Assembly: GCA_018816555.1 (NCBI GenBank)
Contig: JAHIVT010000020.1
Span: forward strand, 1-44,266
Direction: 5' to 3'
Length of the DNA: 44,266 nt
Source: Pseudomonadota bacterium
GTDB lineage: Bacteria > Desulfobacterota > Desulfobulbia > Desulfobulbales > SURF-16
Shown here piece after piece: positions 28,269-35,603 of the stretch; positions within the stretch are counted from its first letter, which is position 1, and each line of letters starts with the position of its first letter. The notes beneath the pieces were generated by a model that saw only the letters and a list, made by a program, of their open reading frames with translations, was not told the DNA's origin and made no database searches. Position numbers and translations under genes: made by a program.

Positions 28269-28669
28269 TTACTCATTTTTCTGATCGTTTTTCCTTTTTC
28301 TTAACCATTTCAAATGCTTTATAACCGCAACAACATCCTCAAACTGTGTATCCGGGTAAGATATAAAACGAGGTCTCAGCCGATGGCACCTGGCAATCAT
28401 GTCATCGTCGATATATGGAAGAATGAGGATGACAAAAACACTCTCAAGGAGCTTTTAAAAGGAGAGAAGCCCGTCCGGATCATATCCATGCTGCACGCAG
28501 AAGATACCGATCCCCACATCCACTGCCCTGCAAAAAAACTTTCCGCCGACTGGGAAATCTCGTTGCACTCAATCAACTGACCGGAATCGATTATTTTTTC
28601 TATCTTCTGCCGAAGATGATTGCCGTATTCCAAAAAATCATTTGCAAAGAGCAGAACCGCACTCCACAT
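28269..28669 (-). pseudogene. Decayed gene for a small receiver-like protein (frameshift plus nonsense)
   Basis: Reading the minus strand from ATG 28669 (Shine-Dalgarno AAGGA) gives WSAVLLFANDFLEYGNHLRQ and continues to a run of seven T (28532-28538). Adding one base there moves into a frame reading RAVDVGIGIFCVQHGYDPDG, which meets TAA at 28455-28457 and then stays open for 61 more codons through ILILPYIDDDMIARC, RLRPRFISYPDTQFEDV and a lysine-rich tail to a natural TAA at 28269-28271. The restored protein has about 132 residues and an alternating beta-alpha pattern like a receiver domain without the phosphoacceptor. From memory, proteins with an LRPRF..YPD segment of this size occur in deltaproteobacteria; their role is unknown to me. 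A sigma-54 promoter lies just upstream. Confidence 0.7.
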
Positions 28670-28712
28670 TTTTCCTTAACAATATAGGAAAATTACATAT
28701 GAGTTATGGTAA

Positions 28713-28729
28713 ATGCCAGTTACGTGCCA
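28713..28729 (-). promoter_or_regulatory. Sigma-54 (-24/-12) promoter
   Basis: The minus strand reads TGGCACGTAACTGGCAT: a perfect -24 TGGCACG and a GC exactly 10 nt after the GG, as the sigma-54 consensus demands, with TGGC for TTGC. Transcription would begin near 28702, about 33 nt before the ATG at 28669. Confidence 0.7.
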
Positions 28730-28824
28730 ATTCTGACAATGGCAGGGAATAAGTGGGGAAGGCCTTGACTGGCTGGGGATCAGGAGAGAATATACTACTC
28801 GCAGATAAAATAAAATAACAGCCC

Positions 28825-28850
28825 ACAGTGTCAACTAAAGTTGACACTGT
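28825..28850. promoter_or_regulatory. 12+12 bp palindrome, likely enhancer site of a sigma-54 activator
   Basis: ACAGTGTCAACT and AGTTGACACTGT are perfect reverse complements separated by AA. The centre is about 135 bp upstream of the predicted sigma-54 start near 28702, the usual distance for an NtrC-family enhancer, and an NtrC-type regulator gene ends 146 bp away. A hairpin terminator for that regulator is the alternative; the following sequence on the minus strand is T-rich only after a GC-containing gap. Confidence 0.55.
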
Positions 28851-28995
28851 TACTTTTTATGGAATGGAACTGCTGGAAATCGCCAAAAACCTGACGAATA
28901 CCATTACTCACGACAGAAAAAATGATCCGAAAAAAAAGACAGGCAAACGACTGACGACTGCCGTGGTGTCCGTGATGTTTTTACTGTGACATCCG

Positions 28996-30384
28996 TCAAT
29001 GTGAATGAGATATGCTGTGTTTTTCCAGAAGCTGATAGAGCCTTGTTCTTGACAGTCCAGATGCCCGGCTGGCGGCCTGAATATTTCCTGCCACATGCAC
29101 GATGAGATCCTGAACATATTTTTTCTCAAAGCTATCCCGGGCTTCCCGCCACACGGGAAAAGCTCCCGGGCTGCATGGCTGCAGTTGCGGTGTGCCCGAG
29201 GCCTCTCCCCTGACATTCATCCTGGCATGGAGGATGCGGATCCTCTCCGGCAGATGCAGGGCAAACAGCTTCGGGCTATGGAAAGCCTCGGTAAAAACAT
29301 GATCCAGTACGCGGAACAACTCTCTGACATTACCGGGCCAGTCATAATTCATCAATGCCTCGACAAACTCATCTGAATAATTTTTGCGCGCCTGACCGTA
29401 TCGTTCACACAGGGCCTTGATACAGTAGTCGGTCAGATCCCTGATATCCCCGAGCCGTTCCCGAAGAGGGGGGATATTGATGGCGCAAGACTCAATGCGG
29501 AACAGCAGATCCCGACGGAAACTTCCCTGTTCCGCCATGGCATGGAGATCACGGTTGGTTGCGGCGATAAGCCTGAAATCACTGCTGATCTCATGAATGG
29601 CGCCCACAGGTCGGAAAGATTTTTCCTCCAGTACCCGCAGAAAGGCCTTTTGCATGTCAAAAGGGAGCTCGCCGATTTCATCGAGAAAAAGAGTACCGCC
29701 GTCAGCCTGTTTGATCAGACCCTTGTTCGGTTTTGAAGCATCAGTGAAAGCACCCTTTTCATGCCCGAAAAGCGTCGTCTCCACCAGTTTTTCCGGCAGG
29801 GACGCGCAGTCAACCACCACAAAATTCTTCTTTGCCCGGTTGCTGTTTTCGTGGATGGTACGGGCAAACACCTCCTTGCCGGTGCCGGTTTCCCCGGTTA
29901 TCAACACATTGGCGTCATTATTTGCCACCTTGACCACATGGTCCAGACATTTGACAATCTGCGGGCTGCTGCCGATCAGATTATTTCGTTTTAAGCGAAC
30001 GGCGGCTGTCTTGTTCTTTTCACTGCGGTATTGAAGAGCACGGGTCAAGGGCAGGATCAGATCCCTGATGATGGTTGGCTTTTCCAGATAACACCATGCC
30101 CCGCTCTTGATGGCGAGTTCAGCGCCGTCAGGGTCCCCCGCTCCGGTTATGATGATGATCTCCGGAGATGAGGAGACGGCCTTCAGCCTGGGAAGAATCT
30201 CCAGGCCATTGCCGTCGGGCATGCGGACATCAAGGAATATGATGTCATAGTTACCGGCAAGCGACTTTTCATAGGCATCTCTGAGGGTATGAACACTTGC
30301 ACCGGTATGTCCCAGTCTGGTGATCTTTTTTTCAATAGCACCGCAAAGAAGTTCATCATCATCAACGATCAGAATATCTGCCAT
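28996..30384 (-). CDS. NtrC-family sigma-54 response regulator (REC-AAA-HTH)
   Basis: The 462-residue regulator begins MADILIVDDDELL. The receiver domain has Asp8-10, phosphoacceptor Asp52, Thr80 and Lys102. The AAA+ domain has Walker A GETGTGKE (164-171), the sigma-54 contact loop as GAFTDA (211-216) in place of GAFTGA, and Walker B GGTLFLDE (229-236). A Fis-type helix-turn-helix closes the protein (about 432-456). The GAFTDA form is known to me from a subgroup of such regulators, so I do not call it broken. The ATG at 30396 is an alternative start but AAGG touches it directly. It is divergent from the 30579-33368 hybrid kinase, its likely partner, and its gene ends before the palindrome and sigma-54 promoter it probably serves. 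Confidence 0.93.
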   Translation of the reverse strand: MADILIVDDDELLCGAIEKKITRLGHTGASVHTLRDAYEKSLAGNYDIIFLDVRMPDGNGLEILPRLKAVSSSPEIIIITGAGDPDGAELAIKSGAWCYLEKPTIIRDLILPLTRALQYRSEKNKTAAVRLKRNNLIGSSPQIVKCLDHVVKVANNDANVLITGETGTGKEVFARTIHENSNRAKKNFVVVDCASLPEKLVETTLFGHEKGAFTDASKPNKGLIKQADGGTLFLDEIGELPFDMQKAFLRVLEEKSFRPVGAIHEISSDFRLIAATNRDLHAMAEQGSFRRDLLFRIESCAINIPPLRERLGDIRDLTDYCIKALCERYGQARKNYSDEFVEALMNYDWPGNVRELFRVLDHVFTEAFHSPKLFALHLPERIRILHARMNVRGEASGTPQLQPCSPGAFPVWREARDSFEKKYVQDLIVHVAGNIQAASRASGLSRTRLYQLLEKHSISHSH

Positions 30385-30578
30385 CACTACAATCATCCTT
30401 GATCAATAAGAAGAGGCACGAAAAATTTTTAATATATCTCTTATAGCAAATTACGGTATCATACTCATCAGAATTTCATATTTTTATCGATTGCCCCTCC
30501 TTTCAGCATTTCCGGCAGACTGAAACACTTGGGGAAATCAATGTTTTTTATTGCGGCTGTGCCGTCGGGGGAAGTGAG

Positions 30579-33368
30579 ATGGACAAGATCGAAAACGAAC
30601 TCCAGGAATTAAAAATTAAGAATAAACTGTCACGGGTTTTTCTTACCATGCCGGATGAAAAACTGTACCCGGAGATCCTGAAGATCGTGGTCAAAGCCTT
30701 CAAAAGCCAGTTCGGCATATTCGGCTATTTCGATGAATATGGGGCATTCGTTATCCCAGCCATAACAACCTCAACTTACTGGGATCAATGCCGGGTGGCC
30801 GACAAAAATATTATCTTCGGCAAAGCGGATTTCTGCGGGGTCTGGGAAAAGGCCATTGCGAGAAAAAAGACCTTTTTTGTCAATAGTGGTCCGTTCCGCA
30901 CCCCGGCAGGTCATATCCCCATCGACAATACCCTGGTTTCGCCCATCATTTTCAGGGGTAAGATCATCAGCGCCATTCACGTTGCCAATAAAAGCGGGGG
31001 TTATGACGAGGAAGACACCAGACTTCTGGCCAGCCTGACGGATTATCTGGCTCCGGTGCTGGCCGCCCGGCTGGAACGGGATAAAACGGAAAGGGATCTG
31101 AAAAACTCCGAAGAACTGCACCGCATCACCGTTGAAAACATTGCCGATCCCGTATTCATCACCGATGATGATGGTAATTTCATCCATGTTTACGGCAATG
31201 TCGGCCACGTCCTGGGCTATTCAGTGGCGGAGATCCAGGCCATGGGCAATATAAAACACCTGGTGGACGGCAATCTTTTCGATGCAGAGGAACTCAACCG
31301 CGCAAGAGAAATCCGCAACATCGACAGCATCCTGCTGGACAAGAACGGTGACAAACATTATTTCCTGACCAATATCAAGAAGCTAGCGATCCATAAGGGC
31401 TCCATTCTTTTTACCTTTCATGAGATTACCGAACACAGGCGGGCCCTCGACGCCCTGCATAAAAGCGAATATCAGTTCAGAGAACTCTTTGATAACATGA
31501 GCAATGGTGTTGCCATTTTTGCTGCGCTGGATGACAGCGGCAGCTTTGTGGTGAAAGACCTCAACCGTTCAGGGTTGAAAATCATCCAATTAAACAAAGA
31601 GGAGGTCATCGGCCGAAATGCCCGTGCTGTTTTACCCGGCCTGGAGGAGACCGGGCAGTTTGAGATCCTGCGGCGGGTATGGAAAACAGGGGTGCCGGAA
31701 CATCATCCCCTGTGCCGCTATCAGGACAAGCGCATCAGCGTATGGATTGACAACTATGTATTCAAACTGCCGTCCGGGGAGGTTGTTTCGGTTTACGATG
31801 ACATCACCGAACGGATCATGGCGGAGGAAGAAGTAAAACGCAATGAAGAAAAATTCCGTCGTCTGCTGGAGTCGACCTTTACTGTGCCGTGGGAACTGGA
31901 CCTGGCCAGTGAAAAATTCACCTTCATGGGCAATCAGATTGAAACCCTGCTGGGTTACCCGGCCGGCTCCTGGGTGGATATGCAAACCTGGATCGATCGT
32001 CTGCATGATGACGATCGGCAACAGGCGGTGAATTTCTGCAGGGAACAGACCGGCAAAGGAAAAGATCACGATTTTACCTACCGGGCGGTTCATGAAAACG
32101 GTTCGACACGATGGATTCAGGATGTTGTTTCCGTGGTGCAGGGTGAAAACGGCCCGGAAAAACTTGTCGGCTTTCTCTACGATATTACGGATAAAAAAAT
32201 GGCCGAGGAGGCGAAAGCCAAACTGGAGAGGAAACTCCGCCAGTCCCAGAAAATGGAGGCCATCGGCACCCTGGCCGGCGGAATTGCCCATGACTTCAAC
32301 AATATCCTGGGTGTCATCATCGGCTACACCGATATGGCGATTGAAGATACCCATCCGGATTCCGCCTGTGTCAAGGATCTGGAGCATGTACTGAAGGCCG
32401 GGTACAAGGCCAAAGATCTTGTCCAGCAGATTCTTGCCTTCAGCCGCCAGGCAAAGGTAAAGCGTTTTCTGCTCCAACCCCAGCCTATTATCAAGGAAAC
32501 ACTCAAAATGCTCCGCTCTTCCATTCCGACGACCATCGAAATCCGGCAGGACATAGATCCTGAATGCGGCGCAGTCTATGCCGACCCGACCCAGATCCAT
32601 CAGATTCTGATAAATCTCTGCACCAATGCCTATCATGCCATGGAAGAAAAAGGCGGGATCTTACGGGTTGAACTGAAAAGGGCGGAATTAAATGGGATGG
32701 ATTTCCCCGAATATCCCTCCCTGAAAACAGGATCTTATGTGGAACTCCTGGTGCGTGATACAGGAGCGGGAATTGATCCGGCCATCAAAAACAGAATTTT
32801 CGATCCCTACTTTACCACCAAGCAGACAGGCAAGGGAACAGGCCTGGGACTTGCCATTGTCCACGGCATCATAAGGGATTACGGCGGGGCGATCCGGGTC
32901 AAAAGTGTGCCTGGAAAAGGCACGGCCTTTCACATATTCCTCCCCGCCTCACCGGAAAAGGCCCTGCCGCAGGATGAAGGGGCAGCAGTCTTGCCATCAG
33001 GCACAGAGCGGATACTTTTTGTCGATGACGAGGAAATGATCGCCGATATGGGCAAGAATATGCTTGAAAGATTGGGCTATAGTGTAACCACCCAGGTCAA
33101 CAGCTTTGAGGCCTTGCAGACCTTCCGCATCAATCACGATCAGTTTGATCTGATCATCACCGATCAAACCATGCCAGGCATGACCGGCGCCGAACTGGCC
33201 GGGGAAATGCTGCACATCCGGCCCGACATCCCGATCATTCTCTGTACCGGCTACAGCAGCATCATCTCCGAGGAAAAGGCAAAGGCCATCGGCATCAGGG
33301 AGTTTCTCATGAAGCCGATCGTTAAAAAGGATATCTCCCGGCTTATCAGAAAAGTGCTGGACACCTGA
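30579..33368 (+). CDS. Cytoplasmic hybrid histidine kinase (GAF-PAS-PAS-PAS-HisKA-HATPase-REC)
   Basis: The 929-residue kinase has no membrane helix. An N-terminal GAF-like domain (about 20-165, with [20 protein letters not shown]), three PAS domains (about 180-290, 297-420, 427-550), HisKA with His571 in GGIAHDFNN, a HATPase domain (about 665-780) and a receiver with Asp862 in [10 protein letters not shown] follow. It probably senses a cytoplasmic signal and passes phosphate through its receiver. The ATG follows ggggaagtgag. The 182-bp divergent region before it carries an imperfect dyad (TTTCAG at 30501-30506 and CTGAAA at 30520-30525) that might be a control site. Its middle PAS is a close relative of PAS1 in the kinase at 22903-26007 (both have a VWKTG.PE.HP segment). 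It converges on the YkgJ-like gene. Confidence 0.93.
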   Translation: MDKIENELQELKIKNKLSRVFLTMPDEKLYPEILKIVVKAFKSQFGIFGYFDEYGAFVIPAITTSTYWDQCRVADKNIIFGKADFCGVWEKAIARKKTFFVNSGPFRTPAGHIPIDNTLVSPIIFRGKIISAIHVANKSGGYDEEDTRLLASLTDYLAPVLAARLERDKTERDLKNSEELHRITVENIADPVFITDDDGNFIHVYGNVGHVLGYSVAEIQAMGNIKHLVDGNLFDAEELNRAREIRNIDSILLDKNGDKHYFLTNIKKLAIHKGSILFTFHEITEHRRALDALHKSEYQFRELFDNMSNGVAIFAALDDSGSFVVKDLNRSGLKIIQLNKEEVIGRNARAVLPGLEETGQFEILRRVWKTGVPEHHPLCRYQDKRISVWIDNYVFKLPSGEVVSVYDDITERIMAEEEVKRNEEKFRRLLESTFTVPWELDLASEKFTFMGNQIETLLGYPAGSWVDMQTWIDRLHDDDRQQAVNFCREQTGKGKDHDFTYRAVHENGSTRWIQDVVSVVQGENGPEKLVGFLYDITDKKMAEEAKAKLERKLRQSQKMEAIGTLAGGIAHDFNNILGVIIGYTDMAIEDTHPDSACVKDLEHVLKAGYKAKDLVQQILAFSRQAKVKRFLLQPQPIIKETLKMLRSSIPTTIEIRQDIDPECGAVYADPTQIHQILINLCTNAYHAMEEKGGILRVELKRAELNGMDFPEYPSLKTGSYVELLVRDTGAGIDPAIKNRIFDPYFTTKQTGKGTGLGLAIVHGIIRDYGGAIRVKSVPGKGTAFHIFLPASPEKALPQDEGAAVLPSGTERILFVDDEEMIADMGKNMLERLGYSVTTQVNSFEALQTFRINHDQFDLIITDQTMPGMTGAELAGEMLHIRPDIPIILCTGYSSIISEEKAKAIGIREFLMKPIVKKDISRLIRKVLDT

Positions 33369-33390
33369 CGGGCCTGCAGAAGATCTTCCT

Positions 33391-34161
33391 CTACCTTTTC
33401 TTTCTTGGCTGCAGAGTGGGCATATCGGCCAGGACCAGCTTCAGCCAGTCAAAACCGAACGAGAGCAATGCCTCGTCGTCATTTTCAATGGACCGGATGC
33501 GAGCCTGTGGCAGCTTGAAACGCCCCAGCAGGTTGTGGTGGCGCATATAGTCCCTGAAACCGTCGATATTGTAACAAACCAGAAAAGCGAGTTTCTGCCG
33601 CGGACCGGCAGCCCCCTCACCTGCCCATGGATTGCCGGAAAAGAGTGTATCCATCTCCGCCCATTGATCGGCCATGGCATTATGGAAAAGAATATGCTGG
33701 CTTCGCAGCCACTCTTTCACCGTCCACTCCTGCTCTTCTTCATGGCCTTTGCAGTAGTCATGTCTGGTCAAAAAATAAAATTCTTCCGCCCTGCCCTTAT
33801 CAGGGGTGCGATCCACCCCGCGTTCCAGTGGGTACATACGGCAGGACAGCGGCCGGTGCTCGTAAACCGTGCATCCCTCCTGCCCCAGAAAGGGACAGGT
33901 GTTGACTGCTGTCATTTTCATCATAAGCGATGGAAAAAAAGGATTTGCCCCCTGAACCACCTGAACATATTGCTCCAGAAACAGATCCGAGCGGATGCCG
34001 AGATAATTTTTCAGCTCGATGATATCATGGGGATAAAGGAGCATGTCAACGTTGCGGCAGCATGACATGAAGCAGGACACGCCGGGATGACAGGAAAATA
34101 AAAATTTTGATTTTCCCAGCGGAACCATGCCCTCGGGAAAGGATTTTTCTTGTTTACGCAT
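33391..34161 (-). CDS. YkgJ-family cysteine-cluster protein
   Basis: The 256-residue protein begins MRKQEKSFPEG and has the cysteine cluster Cys24-x5-Cys30-x3-Cys34-Cys35 in the segment FSCHPGVSCFMSCC. Further cysteines lie in NTCPFLGQEGC and RPLSCRMYPL, and a late CYNIDGF follows. This is the CxxxxxCxxxCC type of the YkgJ family, which binds zinc or an iron-sulfur cluster. The biochemical role is unknown for the family. The frame is open to a GTG at 34215, giving 18 more residues, but neither start has a convincing ribosome site; I chose the ATG because the family-like sequence starts soon after. It converges with the hybrid kinase, 22 bp away. Confidence 0.8.
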   Translation of the reverse strand: MRKQEKSFPEGMVPLGKSKFLFSCHPGVSCFMSCCRNVDMLLYPHDIIELKNYLGIRSDLFLEQYVQVVQGANPFFPSLMMKMTAVNTCPFLGQEGCTVYEHRPLSCRMYPLERGVDRTPDKGRAEEFYFLTRHDYCKGHEEEQEWTVKEWLRSQHILFHNAMADQWAEMDTLFSGNPWAGEGAAGPRQKLAFLVCYNIDGFRDYMRHHNLLGRFKLPQARIRSIENDDEALLSFGFDWLKLVLADMPTLQPRKKR

Positions 34162-34276
34162 ATCATTATATCGATAATTTTTTTTAGTCTGAAAAGAGAA
34201 GGGATAATAAAGCACAGGAAATTACCATCTGCGGAACTGAAGGTCAAGTTTGACTATCGTTTAATTCAGGAACAAT

Positions 34277-34537
34277 TCAGCTGTAGATAAAAACATACTC
34301 ATCATTGTTGATGCTGATCCTGAGCCGTCCGCCATGATTGCGGCCATAGATCTCCCAGCCGGGCACCCCTTTGATCTCACACTTCACGCAGCTTGGTGAG
34401 TGCTTATCTCTGCCTCTGTCGTGCCAGGCAATCAGCATGGGTTCTTCTTCATCCTGACCGGCAACGGTCAGGGCAATCTTTCTGGCCGTCTCGAAATTCA
34501 CCGCACATCCTTTTAGTAAAAGTTCAATCTCCTGCAT
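34277..34537 (-). CDS. DUF5619-like small protein
   Basis: The 86-residue protein has an amphipathic N-terminal helix (about 14-28, ETARKIALTVAGQDEEE), then strands with LIAWHDRGRDKHSP, a CVKC pair (Cys50, Cys53), PGWEIYGRNHGGRLRI and a final NDEYVFIYS. The HGG-x-L and NDEYVFI ends match what I remember of DUF5619 (AF1782-like) proteins of anaerobic bacteria and archaea. No function is known to me. The ATG at 34537 follows GGAAGAG, a good ribosome site. It lies 115 bp upstream of the YkgJ-like gene on the same strand and may be co-transcribed. The protein is complete and in good repair, unlike the remnants next to it. Confidence 0.7.
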   Translation of the reverse strand: MQEIELLLKGCAVNFETARKIALTVAGQDEEEPMLIAWHDRGRDKHSPSCVKCEIKGVPGWEIYGRNHGGRLRISINNDEYVFIYS

Positions 34538-34561
34538 GATGCTCTTCCTTTCTTACTTCAA

Positions 34562-34762
34562 TCATAATTTTTCCAGTTGAAACTCACTGACCAGATGCTC
34601 CGGTCTGTCGGCCACCACCGCGTATACTTCTTTGATATTACAGGAAGCGTTGTTTGCCTTGATGGCCAGCTCATTAATGGCCGAGGCGATATTATCAGCC
34701 CTTCATTGACATCTGCTACCAGATTACGGACCTTGAATCCAGCCTTTTTTAATTCCTGATAA
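34562..34762 (-). pseudogene. 3' remnant of an unidentified helical protein, frameshifted
   Basis: On the minus strand, one frame reads RFTYQELKKAGFKVRNLVAD and VNEG up to about 34702. Inserting one base there continues as ADNIASAINELAIKANNASC, then KEVYAVVADRPEHLVSEFQ and a natural TGA at 34562-34564. Neither piece has a start codon with a ribosome site, and upstream of about 34762 the strand is only the antisense of the neighbouring remnant. I read it as a 5'-truncated, frameshifted gene end. The parent family is not recognised; the sequence looks helical. Confidence 0.45.
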
Positions 34763-35068
34763 GTGAACCTCTTGCAAATGGTGGACAATCTGAAAACGAC
34801 CTTTGTCGAAATCAACAACGGGTCCGACTCGGTGGTCCGGGAGATGACAAAAATCAAGGAAACCGGCAGGCAGCAGTCCGAAACCGAAGAAAAAATCAGA
34901 CAGGCGGTTAACTCCATTGATGATATGGTGCAGTCCCAGGCCGCCATGTCGGAAGAAAGTTCGGCCACAGTACAGGATGTGAAGGAACAGGTGGAGAGGC
35001 TCCACCTGATGATGGAAGAACTGTTGACCTTCTGGGAAGGAAGCCGCAAAAAAAATCAAGCTGCATGA
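34763..35068 (+). pseudogene. C-terminal remnant of a methyl-accepting chemotaxis protein
   Basis: The open frame from GTG 34763 gives 101 residues of heptad-patterned helix. The segment VNSIDDMVQSQAAMSEESSA, followed by a TVQDVKEQVERLHLMM stretch, matches the C-terminal return helix of chemoreceptor signalling domains. The conserved hairpin tip ([14 protein letters not shown]) is absent, and stops TGA TAA sit directly before the GTG, so the gene cannot extend upstream. No ribosome site is seen. I call it a truncated receptor end. It abuts the opposite-strand remnant at about 34763, and its stop lies 3 bp before the MauE-like gene. A very small functional coupling protein cannot be excluded. 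Confidence 0.55.
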
Positions 35069-35071
35069 TCA

Positions 35072-35530
35072 GTGAAAAATTTTCTTCAGTTGCTTGTTAT
35101 CAGCGATTATTACCTGGCCGCCCTACTCCTCGTCTTGGCCGGGATGCGCAAAATCACCTCCCCAGGCGTGGGTGACCTGCTTGAATCACTTCTCGCGCAG
35201 GATTGGATCAGTATCGGGCAGTTGGTTTTCATCTCCCGCTGGTATCCACCCCTGGAAATCGTTTTAGGCATTACAGCTCTCAGCGGCATCCAGGCAGTAT
35301 TTTTTGCCAGAGTCACCGGGCTGCTTTATCTTTTTTACACCCTCCTGCTCATCCTGGTGTCAGAAGGATACCTCCTCCTGCCGATTGATTGTGGCTGTTT
35401 CGGCCAGGGGAGCCCCACCCCCGTTTATCTGCTTATCCTGCGTAACATCTTTATCGCCCTGCCTCTTTTCTTTTTTCCCGGGAATCACGGCCATTTCAAC
35501 CGACCGCATCTACTCTTTACGCAGAATTAA
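35072..35530 (+). CDS. MauE/DoxX-like redox-associated membrane protein
   Basis: The 152-residue protein has four hydrophobic helices (about 10-28, 50-72, 78-100, 118-140). It has the segment LLVLAGMRKITSP in helix 1 and an IDCGCFGQ motif (Cys-Gly-Cys) between helices 3 and 4. This is the pattern of the MauE/DoxX-like family, whose members are linked to cysteine oxidation or thiol metabolism in the membrane. The VKOR fusion at 8729-9712 is another thiol-redox membrane protein but is far away. The start is a GTG at 35072 with no ribosome site. It directly follows the chemoreceptor remnant, so its original promoter may have been displaced. Confidence 0.75.
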   Translation: MKNFLQLLVISDYYLAALLLVLAGMRKITSPGVGDLLESLLAQDWISIGQLVFISRWYPPLEIVLGITALSGIQAVFFARVTGLLYLFYTLLLILVSEGYLLLPIDCGCFGQGSPTPVYLLILRNIFIALPLFFFPGNHGHFNRPHLLFTQN

Positions 35531-35603
35531 ATTGCCTGCTTTACGCTATACGTCTATATTAGGGGGTTGAGCATATCTTCCCCCTTCATGAAAACGGGAA
35601 TCA

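Noticed and set aside
28531-28539. The seven-T run as a programmed -1 frameshift site
   Set aside because: The frame change is of the right sign, but the new frame meets a TAA 25 codons later, so slippage would not yield the full protein. Decay explains both lesions.
28314-28580. An 88-codon plus-strand frame opposite the decayed gene
   Set aside because: No ribosome site or family resemblance, and the minus strand carries the convincing protein pattern.
28397-28669. A 90-codon minus-strand frame read as an intact gene
   Set aside because: Its second half (from about residue 50) is low-quality sequence, while the protein-like signal continues in another frame. I treat it as the first half of the decayed gene.
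28864-28989. A 41-codon plus-strand frame (start MELLEIAKNLTN) after the palindrome
   Set aside because: No Shine-Dalgarno and no recognised family; it runs up to the end of the convergent regulator gene. Too weak to call.
34558-35049. A 163-codon minus-strand frame
   Set aside because: Its first two thirds are the antisense of the chemoreceptor remnant. Only the last part carries a protein-like signal, and it changes frame.
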